Positions 1-7,800 of a stretch of 32,320 nucleotides of DNA are shown here, one piece after another. The position numbers were made by a program, and so were the translations under genes. The first letter of the stretch is position 1. Each line of letters begins with the position of its first letter. The notes under the pieces are model-generated. The model did not search any database. It was given only the letters and a program-made list of their open reading frames with translations, and was not told the DNA's origin. Origin of the DNA: JBBKXP01 sp038323615 (lineage in GTDB: Bacteria > Pseudomonadota > Alphaproteobacteria > Rhodobacterales > Rhodobacteraceae); the NCBI GenBank assembly GCA_038323615.1, contig JBBQHC010000020.1, forward strand, positions 1 through 32,320, given 5' to 3'.

Positions 1-93
1 GACGGACCGCAAAAGCATGGCGACCCGGAAAGACCGACAGCCCCAAAGCCCGCCGCGCCAAAGACCACGGCAGCGGCGATCAAGGCCAAATAA
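1..93 (+). CDS. C-terminal tail of an unidentified upstream protein (partial)
   Basis: The first reading frame is open from the window edge to a TAA at 91-93 and encodes about 30 residues ending in a Pro/Ala/Lys-rich tail (APKPAAPKTTAAAIKAK). Low-complexity tails like this are common at the end of alphaproteobacterial proteins, so this is probably the end of a gene that starts outside the window. No domain is visible and no function can be given. It ends 44 bp before the next start on the same strand, so the two could be co-transcribed. The alternative is chance openness in GC-rich DNA. Confidence 0.45.
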   Translation, partial: DGPQKHGDPERPTAPKPAAPKTTAAAIKAK

Positions 94-137
94 GCCCCCC
101 CAACGGCCCCGCCGGGCCATCAGCCAAGGCCGTCCCG

Positions 138-1157
138 ATGACAGCGTCGCCCAAAACTGCCGCCAACGGTCGGATCACCCTTGTTTCGACAATGAAGAAC
201 GAAGGGCCCTATGTCCTCGAATGGCTGGCCTACCACACATCCATCGGCATCACCGATTTCTGCATTTTTTCAAACGATTGCACTGACGGCACCAACCTGA
301 TCCTGAACCGGCTCGACCAGATGGGGGTGATCCGGCATTTCGACAACCCGCTCGGCCCCCGGATGGACCCGCAACGTGCCGCCTACAGCCGGGCCGGGCA
401 GATGGACTGGGTGCGGGCCAGCGATTGGGTGTTGATCGTCGATGCCGACGAATTTCTGAACGTCCACGCGGGCGACCATTCGGTGCAAGCCCTGATCGGC
501 GCCTGCCCGACTAACACCGACGCCATTTCATTGAACTGGCGGCTGATGGGATCTTGCGGGCAGGCGGAATTCGGGCAGGGACTGATCACCGAACGGTTCA
601 CCAACGGATCCAGTTTCGACAAGCCCGAAAACGGTCTGGTTTGGGGCTTCAAGACCTTGTTCCGGCCGGACAAATTCGACTATTTCGGAGTCCACCGGCC
701 GAAGTTCGAAAAAAGCAAGACATTGACGCCCGGCATGGTCAACTGGGTCAACGGTGACGGGCAGACCATTGGCGACCACATCCTTGCGAAAGGTTGGCGG
801 TCGCGTGCCGAAACGGTTGGTTACGGGCTGGCCCAAGTGAACCACTACGCGATTAAAAGCCGCGAAGATTTTCTGCTTAAACGGCTGCGTGGCACAGCAA
901 ATTCCAAGAACAAGGATCGGATCGATCTGGAATACTGGGAGAAATACGACATCAACACGATCCCCGATAGCAGCATCCGTACCGACGGTATCCAGCCGCA
1001 GATCGACGCATGGTTGGAGGACGGCGATCTTGCCGCCCTGATGCGGGCCTGTATTCATGCATCCGAACGCGTCCTTGCCTATCAAAAGCAGGACGACGAT
1101 CTGTTGAAATTTGTCGAATCAGGGATTTTCCCCCAACAGAAAGAGGATGCAGCGTGA
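138..1157 (+). CDS. Glycosyltransferase, GT2-like (Glyco_tranf_2_4 type)
   Basis: This 339-residue protein has the N-terminal signature of a GT-A family often seen in Rhodobacteraceae: STMKNEGPYVLEWLAYH (residues 17-33), then FSNDCTDGT, where the nucleotide-sugar is expected to bind. A DADE acidic motif at 102-105 probably holds the divalent metal. Near the C terminus is VNHYAIKS followed by a basic FLLKRLRG segment, also present in the paralogue at 1891-2961. There is no signal peptide or membrane span, so it probably acts in the cytoplasm. The ATG at 138 has an AAGG-like ribosome site nearby. Its stop overlaps the GTG of the sulfotransferase gene (GTGA), which suggests translational coupling. 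Donor and acceptor sugars cannot be read from the sequence. Confidence 0.85.
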   Translation: MTASPKTAANGRITLVSTMKNEGPYVLEWLAYHTSIGITDFCIFSNDCTDGTNLILNRLDQMGVIRHFDNPLGPRMDPQRAAYSRAGQMDWVRASDWVLIVDADEFLNVHAGDHSVQALIGACPTNTDAISLNWRLMGSCGQAEFGQGLITERFTNGSSFDKPENGLVWGFKTLFRPDKFDYFGVHRPKFEKSKTLTPGMVNWVNGDGQTIGDHILAKGWRSRAETVGYGLAQVNHYAIKSREDFLLKRLRGTANSKNKDRIDLEYWEKYDINTIPDSSIRTDGIQPQIDAWLEDGDLAALMRACIHASERVLAYQKQDDDLLKFVESGIFPQQKEDAA

Positions 1158-1966
1158 CAGCGCGGTTTCTCTGCGTCGGCACCCATCACAAGACCGGCAC
1201 GGTCTGGATGCGGCGCACCTTTCACAAATTCGCCGAATCCGAAGGAATCCCGGTGATCCGCGCCGATCCTGCCATGCGCCCGGCATCCCTGCCCGCTAGC
1301 GGCCCGGCATTGGTCGTCAACTGGTCGTCCGAATTTTCGACCGCGCTTATGGACGCCCCCGATGCACGGTTCCTGCACATGATCCGCGACCCGCGCGACG
1401 TGTTGCTGTCGGGCTACCGCTACCACCTGACCGCGCCGACCGGGAACGAAAAATTCCTGCGTATTCCGCGCCGCGATCTTGGCGGGCTGACCTACAAGGA
1501 ACATCTGAACAGCCTGCCCGATCTGGTCAGCGGCCTGTTGTTCGAAATGAATGGCAAACACGCTGAAACCCTGGCCGAAATGCTGGCCTGGCCATACGGC
1601 CACCCGCACGCCGTCGATCTGCGCTACGAAGCCATGATCGACGATACCGATTGCGCCCTGTTTCGCGCCGCACTTGCGCAAATGAACGTTGCCGGGTTCG
1701 ACGCCGAACGCCTGACGGGATTCTACTGGACGCACAGCCTGTTCGGGGGATTGGCTGATCGCTCAAACCGCAAAGCCAATGTCACCAAACACGTCAGATC
1801 GGGCAAATCCGAGCAGTGGCGCACCAAATTGCCGCGCGAGGTCGCAGAGGTCTATGCCGTGCGTTTTGGGTCGGCTCTAAAATTTCTCGGTTACGCGGAG
1901 GCTGACGATTGGGTCGGCGAATGCCCCTTGGCAGCAGCTCTGACGGCCGGTAACGTGACAGCCTGA
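1154..1966 (+). CDS. Sulfotransferase, P-loop type
   Basis: The 270-residue product has the hallmarks of PAPS-dependent sulfotransferases. An N-terminal phosphosulfate loop contains KTGT (residues 13-16) in the setting CVGTHHKTGTVWMRRTF, and the 3'-phosphate-binding segment reads HMIRDPRDVLLSGYRYH (RDPRD at 78-82). I chose the GTG at 1154 because it overlaps the upstream stop as GTGA and places the P-loop at the expected distance from the N terminus; the open frame extends further upstream without recognisable sequence. Its neighbours are glycosyltransferases on both sides, so a carbohydrate acceptor is likely, but this is inference. The last 76 bp overlap the convergent gene at 1891-2961. 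Confidence 0.85.
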   Translation: MTARFLCVGTHHKTGTVWMRRTFHKFAESEGIPVIRADPAMRPASLPASGPALVVNWSSEFSTALMDAPDARFLHMIRDPRDVLLSGYRYHLTAPTGNEKFLRIPRRDLGGLTYKEHLNSLPDLVSGLLFEMNGKHAETLAEMLAWPYGHPHAVDLRYEAMIDDTDCALFRAALAQMNVAGFDAERLTGFYWTHSLFGGLADRSNRKANVTKHVRSGKSEQWRTKLPREVAEVYAVRFGSALKFLGYAEADDWVGECPLAAALTAGNVTA

Positions 1967-2961
1967 TCCTTGATCGTCGCCCGATAGGTCGCCTGAACTG
2001 CATCAAACAGGGCGGCAAAATCGGTCCTGGCTTTCAGATCGGCGATCCTGGCCTTGGCACCAGTCACTGCAGCGTCGTGCAGCTGGCGCAATTCGGGATC
2101 CTGCAACAGGCGGTCGCGTTCCTGCTGAACCCGGTCCATCCAACGCAATATGCGCAAATCCGCCATATCATTGTGGTCATACTTGCGCCAATAGGGCACC
2201 GCATAGTCGGCATCTGCATGGTTGGCGTTGCCACGGGCAGCCTTCAGCAGGAAAGATTCCATTGATTTGACGGCGTAATGGTTCAACTGCACCAAATCGA
2301 AACCGTACTGTGGCCATGTCAGGCTCTTGATATCGCGGGTCAGGTTGGCATTGGCCACCATTTCGCCGATGCCATTCACGATGCGGACCTGATCGACCCG
2401 GTCACGATGAAAGACTGGCGAATGATTGTGAAATTCGCGCGCACCAGCCGATTTGTGAGTCAGGGTCTTGGCCCCCCGCCGATCGATCCGCGGGTTATAG
2501 GCGCCTTGCTGATTGGCTGAATTGCGAAACTGACCGATTACAAGCTTGTCGTGATAGGTGCGCAATCCGCTGCAGCCGAAATTGTGCTGCGACATCGAAA
2601 TCATATTCGCATCGCCGACTGCTGTGAACAGATCAGTCAACCGTCCGTCACCGACGTTGACGCAAATGAATTCGTCAACATCCAGCGACACAACCCAGTC
2701 GGACCGGAACAGGCGGCGAGAGGTGTTGATATAACGGATCGCCGCCAAATGATGCCGCGTCATATCCATGACCGCTGACGGATTTGGGAAATGGCGCAGC
2801 ACGCCAAGTTCATCCAGCCGTTCCAACATCAGATCAGTACCGTCGGTACACCCGTTCGAAAAGACGATGATATCGTTGATCCCGATCAGACGGTGATAGG
2901 CGACCCATTCCAAGAGATATGGGGCCTCGTCCTTCATTGGGGTGACCGAAGATATACGCAT
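1891..2961 (-). CDS. Glycosyltransferase, GT2-like, paralogue of the 138-1157 product
   Basis: This 356-residue protein resembles the 138-1157 product throughout: SVTPMKDEAPYLLEWVAYHR at the N terminus, FSNGCTDGT, a DVDE acidic motif (residues 94-97), and QLNHYAVKSMESFLLKAARG near the end. I placed the start at the ATG at 2961 because family members usually begin directly with this MRI-S-V-T segment; a TTG six codons upstream (2979) is the alternative. No export signal or membrane span is seen. It is transcribed towards the sulfotransferase, and the two coding regions overlap tail to tail by 76 bp. The 134-bp upstream gap to soxG is AT-rich and probably carries its own promoter; a TAAAAT hexamer lies there, but I find no good partner -35. 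Confidence 0.85.
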   Translation of the reverse strand: MRISSVTPMKDEAPYLLEWVAYHRLIGINDIIVFSNGCTDGTDLMLERLDELGVLRHFPNPSAVMDMTRHHLAAIRYINTSRRLFRSDWVVSLDVDEFICVNVGDGRLTDLFTAVGDANMISMSQHNFGCSGLRTYHDKLVIGQFRNSANQQGAYNPRIDRRGAKTLTHKSAGAREFHNHSPVFHRDRVDQVRIVNGIGEMVANANLTRDIKSLTWPQYGFDLVQLNHYAVKSMESFLLKAARGNANHADADYAVPYWRKYDHNDMADLRILRWMDRVQQERDRLLQDPELRQLHDAAVTGAKARIADLKARTDFAALFDAVQATYRATIKDQAVTLPAVRAAAKGHSPTQSSASA

Positions 2962-3095
2962 ATACGTCTTTGCCTGCAATTTTGCTCTTGGACGATTGTC
3001 CTTGCTGGCTAAGAAGTCGTCATTTTATGTCGATATTGTGGCAAATTAGGCAAAAATGGAATGTTGGTGCGCCATCCCGTGAAACTGTTACAAAT

Positions 3096-3665
3096 TCAGC
3101 GCGCGTCGAATACACCTACCGGCCCGGCCTTTGCCGCGATGGACAGCTGATTGAACATATATTCCGCGACCGATCGGAAACAGATGACCTGAAACCCGGC
3201 ATCGGTCCGCCAAAAGGCCGCCGCGACCTGCCCCATTCGGCTGCGGCGCATCTGTCCCACGGCAAAGCTGCCAGGATGCAAATCGACTGGCGCCAACTTG
3301 GCCATCACCTCGGCCGCGAACGCCCCTTCGACCGCAATCAGGGCCCGTGCGTCGGAAACATCAACCGCCAAGTAATGCAGCCCAGTCAATGCTTTGTCGA
3401 TCTGACTTAATGTTGCCGCTACGTCTTGATAGGGCACAATCAGCAGCACCTCATCGGGCGACATCCACGCCAAACCGGTCGCCTCGTCCAGCGCAATCCG
3501 CCCATTGTCGGGGATCGCGTGGCCAGCAATCGTCTTGCACAATGCCTTGACCTTGGCGGCGCTCAAATCGGCGCGCAGAGTGATCATCCCCTGCACTCCG
3601 CAGTCGCGCACCGTCACCGCGCCCTTTGCCACGCGCCCATTCAGTGCTGATACCGGATCAACCAT
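3096..3665 (-). CDS. soxG: Sarcosine oxidase gamma subunit
   Basis: This 189-residue protein is the last gene of the sox operon and fits the gamma subunit of heterotetrameric sarcosine oxidase in size, position and sequence. It has the SoxG/GcvT-like segments LAWMSPDEVLLIVP and LAVDVSDARALIAVEG, plus the C-terminal GFQVICFRSVAEYMFNQL. In the complex, gamma contacts alpha and helps complete the assembly that oxidises sarcosine to glycine with transfer of the methyl group to tetrahydrofolate. The ATG at 3665 overlaps the soxA stop by 8 bp (ATGGTTGA), favouring it over an upstream in-frame start at 3707. I see no clear intrinsic terminator after it. Confidence 0.9.
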   Translation of the reverse strand: MVDPVSALNGRVAKGAVTVRDCGVQGMITLRADLSAAKVKALCKTIAGHAIPDNGRIALDEATGLAWMSPDEVLLIVPYQDVAATLSQIDKALTGLHYLAVDVSDARALIAVEGAFAAEVMAKLAPVDLHPGSFAVGQMRRSRMGQVAAAFWRTDAGFQVICFRSVAEYMFNQLSIAAKAGPVGVFDAR

Positions 3666-6600
3666 CCTGCTTCTCCCCGGCTTTGTCATAGAACACCTGA
3701 TCGACAATCCGGGCTCGCACTGTGCCGCCCCCGGTCTTGGTCAACTCAACCTCGTCGCCCATCCGGTCAGGTCCGTGCAGAACCAGCCCCATCGCGATCC
3801 CGCGTTTCAGCGTGGGCGAATAGTAGGTCGAGGTGACTCGGCCTTGGGTGTTGCGCTGCCCGTTGGCATTGACGCCATCGGCCACCGCATAGGCCCCGTC
3901 CTCGATCACCGATCCGTCAAGCGTTTCCAGTCCGACCAGTTTCCAACGGTTCGGATCGGCCATATGGCTGCGTTCCTGTGCGCGTTTCCCCAGATAATCG
4001 GCCTTTTTCTTTGAAATCGCCCAGCCGAGGTTCAAATCCTGCGGGATCACTGTCCCATCGGTTTCGTCGCCGATCATGATGAACCCCTTTTCGGCGCGCA
4101 GGATGTGCAGACATTCAGTGCCATAGGGCATCGCGCCAAACTCCTGCCCGGCATCCATCATCATATCCCAAAACGCCCGACCATAGGAGGCCGGCACCGC
4201 TATTTCAAAGGACAACTCGCCCGAGAACGAGATGCGATAGACCCGCACCTTGAACCCGCCCAAGTTCCCGTCAGTCCATTGCATGAACGGCAGGGTTTCC
4301 TTGGACACGTCCATGCCGCCGATTTTTTCCAGCAGCTTGCGGGCGTTCGGGCCGACCACCGCGACTTGCGCGAATTGTTCGGTGACGTTGGCGACATAGA
4401 CCTTCCAGTCCCACCATTCGCATTGAATCCAGTCTTCCATCCAGCCGTGGATCCGTTCGGCCCCGCCCGTCGTCGTGTGGCACAGCCAAGTGTCGTCGTC
4501 GATCCGCGCCACGACGCCGTCATCCATCAGAAACCCGTTTTCGGTACACATCAGGCCATAACGACATTTGCCAACCGCAAGGGTGGACATCATGTTGGTG
4601 TAAAGCATGTCGAGGAATCGGCCTGCATCCGGCCCCTTGACGACCAATTTGCCAAGGGTCGAGGCATCCAGCAGGCCCAGCTTTTCGCGCGTATTCGTGA
4701 CCTCGCGGTTAACCGCATCGTGGACGGTCTCGCCTGCGCGCACGTATGCAAACGGGCGGCGCCACTGGCCAACAGGTTCGTTGTCGGCTCCGTTGGCGTT
4801 GGACCAGTCAGAAATCGGCGTCATCCGCAGCGGTTGGAATATCTCGTCACGCGCAGCACCGGCAATCGCGCCCATGCTGATCGGGGTATAGGGTGGCCGG
4901 AACGTGGTGGTGCCGACCTGTGGTATAGTCGAATTCAATGAATTAGCCAAGGTCGCCAAGCCATTAATGTTGCTCAGCTTTCCTTGATCAGTTGCCATTC
5001 CAAGCGTCGTGTAGCGTTTCGCGTGTTCAACCGATTCAAATCCCTCGTGCGCGGCCAGTTGTACGTCGCTGACCTTCACATCATTCTGAAAATCCAGCCA
5101 CGCTTTCGAGCGGTGCGCATAGCCCGCCCCCTGTGGCATCAGCCAGACGGGTTCGATCGGGGCTTCGGTCGCATCGGCTCCGTCCGGGGCACTGCCCGAT
5201 TTGGACGAGAACCCGGCAACCTTGGCCGCACTTCGCCCTGCGGCAAAGCCGTCTGCGACAACCTCGGCCGAATGCAGATGCCCGTTGGCGATGCCTGCGG
5301 TCAACACGAAAGGCATACCATCTGCGCCTGTCGGGGCGCGATCGGCGTCGGGGCGGAACATCGCCTGATCGGCGTCCCAGACCAGTTTGCCACCGCAATG
5401 CGACCACAGATGCACGACCGGCGACCAGCCGCCCGACATGGCGATGCAATCGCAGGCGATTTCTTCCAGAACCGCGCCTTCGCCGGCCTGCGCACAGATC
5501 GTCACGCCGGTGACCCGCTTGCCGCCTTTGACCGATGCGATGCCCTTGCCCAATTCAATCCGGATACCCAGTGCGCGTGCTTGATCTGCCAGTTCGCCGC
5601 CGCCCAATGCGCGCGCGTCGATGATCGCCGGCACGTCAAGTCCCGCCTTTTTCAGCGCAATCGCTGTCCGATAGGCGTCGTCGTTGTTGGTGACGACGAC
5701 TGTGCGATCGCCCAGCGAGACACCCCAATTCAGCACATAATCGCGCACCGCCGCGGCAAGAAGAACACCGGGCAAGTCATTGCCTGCAAACGATAATGGC
5801 CGTTCAATCGCGCCCGTTGCGGTAATCGTCTGTGTCGCCCTGATCCGCCACAGCCGATGCCGCGGGCCGTCGGTTTCGGGCGCATGATCGGTCAGGCGTT
5901 CATAGGCCAGGACATACCCGTGGTCATAAACCCCCGCCCCCATCATTCGGGCGCGAACAGTGACATTCGACATATCTTCAAGGGCTTGCAGGGCGTGGTT
6001 CACCCATTCTTCCGCCTTCAGCCCGTCAATCGTCGCGCCATCGACAACTGCCCGGCCACCCCAGCCCGCCGTTTGCTCGATCAGCAGAACCCGCGCCCCG
6101 GCACGTCCGGCCTCCAGCGCCGCCGCCAGCCCGGCGATTCCGCCGCCGATGACCAAAAGATCGATATGCGCGTGAAAATGTTCGTAGGTCGATCCGTCGC
6201 GATCCTTGGGTGCCTTGCCCAAACCCGCAGCCTGCCGGATGAAGGGTTCGTAAACGTGTTTCCAGAACGGCCGCGGATGGATGAACATCTTGTAGTAAAA
6301 GCCCGCAGGCATGAACCGCGACAAGTGTTTGTTGATGACCCCGACGTCAAATTCCAGTGACGGCCAGTGGTTTTGCGACTGCGCGACCAATCCGTCGTAC
6401 AGTTCGGTCGTGGTAGCGCGTTGGTTCGGCTCGAATCCCGCCCCGACACCCAGATTGACCAAACCGTTCGGCTCTTCCGCGCCCGCAGCGACAACGCCAC
6501 GCGGGCGGTGATATTTGAACGAACGCCCGACCAGAAGTTGATCGTTGGCCAGCAGGGCCGACGCCAAAGTGTCCCCCTCATACCCTTGCAACGTCTTGCC

Positions 6601-6669
6601 GTTGAACGAAAAACTTACACGGCGGTCACGGTTCACCAGCCGCCCGCCGGATGCCAGACGCGTGCTCAT
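3658..6669 (-). CDS. soxA: Sarcosine oxidase alpha subunit
   Basis: The 1003-residue length is typical of the alpha subunit. The N terminus (residues 1-100) is the ferredoxin-like domain of this family, with GRSFKYHRPRGVV at 48-60. A dinucleotide-binding fold follows, with IGGGIAG at 174-180, and a second segment, GAIERPLSFAGNDLPGV, typical of the amino-oxidase/SoxA group. The C-terminal 400 residues form a GcvT-like folate-binding domain (GLLDASTLGKLVVKGPDA, then AEKGFIMIGDETDGT). Alpha binds NAD and tetrahydrofolate and receives the imine made at the flavin site, yielding methylene-tetrahydrofolate. The ATG at 6669 overlaps the soxD stop as ATGA. The frame is open a further 45 codons upstream, but that stretch duplicates soxD in another frame and is not expected to be coding. 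Confidence 0.97.
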   Translation of the reverse strand: MSTRLASGGRLVNRDRRVSFSFNGKTLQGYEGDTLASALLANDQLLVGRSFKYHRPRGVVAAGAEEPNGLVNLGVGAGFEPNQRATTTELYDGLVAQSQNHWPSLEFDVGVINKHLSRFMPAGFYYKMFIHPRPFWKHVYEPFIRQAAGLGKAPKDRDGSTYEHFHAHIDLLVIGGGIAGLAAALEAGRAGARVLLIEQTAGWGGRAVVDGATIDGLKAEEWVNHALQALEDMSNVTVRARMMGAGVYDHGYVLAYERLTDHAPETDGPRHRLWRIRATQTITATGAIERPLSFAGNDLPGVLLAAAVRDYVLNWGVSLGDRTVVVTNNDDAYRTAIALKKAGLDVPAIIDARALGGGELADQARALGIRIELGKGIASVKGGKRVTGVTICAQAGEGAVLEEIACDCIAMSGGWSPVVHLWSHCGGKLVWDADQAMFRPDADRAPTGADGMPFVLTAGIANGHLHSAEVVADGFAAGRSAAKVAGFSSKSGSAPDGADATEAPIEPVWLMPQGAGYAHRSKAWLDFQNDVKVSDVQLAAHEGFESVEHAKRYTTLGMATDQGKLSNINGLATLANSLNSTIPQVGTTTFRPPYTPISMGAIAGAARDEIFQPLRMTPISDWSNANGADNEPVGQWRRPFAYVRAGETVHDAVNREVTNTREKLGLLDASTLGKLVVKGPDAGRFLDMLYTNMMSTLAVGKCRYGLMCTENGFLMDDGVVARIDDDTWLCHTTTGGAERIHGWMEDWIQCEWWDWKVYVANVTEQFAQVAVVGPNARKLLEKIGGMDVSKETLPFMQWTDGNLGGFKVRVYRISFSGELSFEIAVPASYGRAFWDMMMDAGQEFGAMPYGTECLHILRAEKGFIMIGDETDGTVIPQDLNLGWAISKKKADYLGKRAQERSHMADPNRWKLVGLETLDGSVIEDGAYAVADGVNANGQRNTQGRVTSTYYSPTLKRGIAMGLVLHGPDRMGDEVELTKTGGGTVRARIVDQVFYDKAGEKQDG

Positions 6670-6995
6670 GCGAATTCCCTCCAGCGCCAACCGGGGCGTT
6701 TGGCGCTGATCGCCTCGCGAATGGCCTTGGGCGGTTCTTTGGATTGCGCCGGATAAGTCCCGAATACTTCGAGGGTTGCCGTATCCCGCGCCGCCAGAAA
6801 CCATTTGTTGCAGCCATAGGCGTGTCGCCAGCGCTCGAAATGCACGCCCTTGGGGTTTTCGCGCATGAACAGGTAATCTTCGAAATCGCCGTCCGATGAT
6901 CCTACGGTTTCGCGCTTCAGGTGTGCCTCGCCGCCCGGCGCAAGTTCGGTTTCATCGGCATCGATGCCGCAATAGGGGCAATGCAGGATCAGCAT
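6666..6995 (-). CDS. soxD: Sarcosine oxidase delta subunit
   Basis: The 109-residue protein begins MLILHCPYCGIDADETEL. Cys6 and Cys9, with His59 and Cys62 in the HAYGCNKWF segment, match the zinc site of SoxD. It is the small zinc subunit of heterotetrameric sarcosine oxidase and has no catalytic role of its own. The ATG at 6995 is preceded by CGGAGAC at good spacing, better than the far upstream in-frame start. The stop overlaps soxA (ATGA). The gap to the upstream small gene holds a GC-rich stem-loop. Confidence 0.95.
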   Translation of the reverse strand: MLILHCPYCGIDADETELAPGGEAHLKRETVGSSDGDFEDYLFMRENPKGVHFERWRHAYGCNKWFLAARDTATLEVFGTYPAQSKEPPKAIREAISAKRPGWRWREFA

Positions 6996-7020
6996 GAGAT
7001 GTCTCCGTAAGACGCAGAAA

Positions 7021-7046
7021 GGGCGGATGCATCGCTGCACCCGCCC
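7021..7046 (-). terminator. GC-rich stem-loop upstream of soxD (possible attenuator)
   Basis: The stem is GGGCGG/CCGCCC plus TGCA/TGCA with one mismatch and a TCGC loop. Read on the minus strand it is followed by TTTCTGCGTCTT, a poor T-tract. It lies between the small membrane-protein gene ending at 7071 and soxD, so it could partly terminate or stabilise the operon transcript. Confidence 0.3.
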
Positions 7047-7070
7047 CATCCGATGGGTGCGTGAGTGGTG

Positions 7071-7289
7071 TTATTGAACGACAGGTGCCGGGGTTGCCGG
7101 ATCGGTTGCGGCAGGTGCCGTCTGGACCGGATCGCCCGCTGCAGGCGCGTAAGCCGGATCGCCGGGTACTGCGCCGCCGTCACCCATTGCAAACAGGGCG
7201 ATGATGGCGACAAGCAGGACAACGATCCCGCCCGCGATCCAAAGCCCCATGCCGCTGCCGTTGTCGCGACCTGTGATATAGTCAGCCAT
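7071..7289 (-). CDS. Small single-pass membrane protein inside the sox operon, function unknown
   Basis: The predicted 72-residue protein has a short polar N terminus (MADYITGRDNGSGMG), one hydrophobic span at about residues 15-34 (LWIAGGIVVLLVAIIALFAM), and a Pro/Ala/Thr/Asp-rich tail of about 35 residues. By the positive-inside rule orientation is uncertain; the tail carries acidic residues, so a periplasmic tail is plausible. It has a very strong Shine-Dalgarno (AAAGGAGG, 7 nt before the ATG), which supports expression. It has the same layout as the protein encoded just upstream (7470-7718) though the sequences differ. It lies between soxB and soxD, where these operons usually continue directly. 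No family is recognised. Confidence 0.75.
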   Translation of the reverse strand: MADYITGRDNGSGMGLWIAGGIVVLLVAIIALFAMGDGGAVPGDPAYAPAAGDPVQTAPAATDPATPAPVVQ

Positions 7290-7296
7290 GTTGCGT

Positions 7297-7323
7297 CCTC
7301 CTTTGATGGCAGACCCATCAAAG
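7297..7323 (-). promoter_or_regulatory. Stem-loop merging into the Shine-Dalgarno of the 72-residue protein gene
   Basis: On the minus strand a perfect 9-bp stem (CTTTGATGG, loop GTCTG, CCATCAAAG; 7301-7323) ends inside the AAAGGAGG ribosome site (7297-7304). Folding would tie up the first bases of the Shine-Dalgarno, so it could modulate translation or, by stabilising the 5' end, mRNA lifetime. Any actual effect is inference. Confidence 0.4.
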
Positions 7324-7409
7324 CAGAACCGCTAAGCATTGGAAGTTGGGCGCAAACCCCCGAAGAAAACGGGCCAGAAATGGCCAGATTTGGTCGCTCG
7401 GGGTGGCAA

Positions 7410-7437
7410 GGTTTCGCCGGTTGTGACCAGCGAAACC
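7410..7437. repeat. Long hairpin between the two small sox-operon genes
   Basis: GGTTTCGC (7410-7417) and GCGAAACC (7430-7437) form an 8-bp perfect stem. After one mismatch the arms continue as GGT/ACC around a TGTG loop. No T-run follows on the minus strand, so it is a poor intrinsic terminator for the sox operon. It may be an mRNA processing or stability element. Confidence 0.4.
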
Positions 7438-7469
7438 TAAAAACCCGCGTTACAACGGATGCCGCAGCG

Positions 7470-7718
7470 TCAGTTGGCTGCGGGTGCCGGTTCGGTGCCA
7501 GCCGCCGGCTGCGTGTCAGCTGGTTCTGTGGCGGCAGGTGCCGATGAATTTTCAATTGTGATGTTGGTGTCCGCTGGTGCTGGCGCACCGGAGGTTGCGG
7601 GCGCCGTGCCGCCACTAAAAATCCAGTAAAGCACGCCGACGGCAACGACGAGCGCGCCGACGATGAAGAACAGCGTTCCGTTGCCCGAGCGTTGGGCGTT
7701 GGTGTTGGGATCGGACAT
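7470..7718 (-). CDS. Small single-pass membrane protein after soxB, function unknown
   Basis: The predicted 82-residue protein has a polar N terminus (MSDPNTNAQRSGNG), one hydrophobic span at about residues 15-34 (TLFFIVGALVVAVGVLYWIF), and a tail of about 45 residues rich in Ala, Pro, Thr, Asp and Glu. The ATG at 7718 follows CCGGAGACC at suitable spacing. It starts 82 bp after the soxB stop. Its layout copies that of the 72-residue protein encoded next (same N-terminal length, same span position, low-complexity tail), pointing to an old duplication or a shared small-protein class. No domain is known to me. Its position within the sox operon suggests co-expression, not necessarily a role in sarcosine oxidation. 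Confidence 0.75.
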   Translation of the reverse strand: MSDPNTNAQRSGNGTLFFIVGALVVAVGVLYWIFSGGTAPATSGAPAPADTNITIENSSAPAATEPADTQPAAGTEPAPAAN

Positions 7719-7800
7719 AGTATGGTCTCCGGAAATGAAAGTTGCTTAAGGACTACTCGCACCGCGCCAAAGTGGTTCCATACCGATTTCGGGGAGGGCA

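Noticed and set aside
4105..5796. Long plus-strand open frames (278 and 270 codons) opposite soxA
   Set aside because: They lie wholly antisense to a clear soxA, show no recognisable motif, and arise from GC-rich codon bias on the opposite strand.
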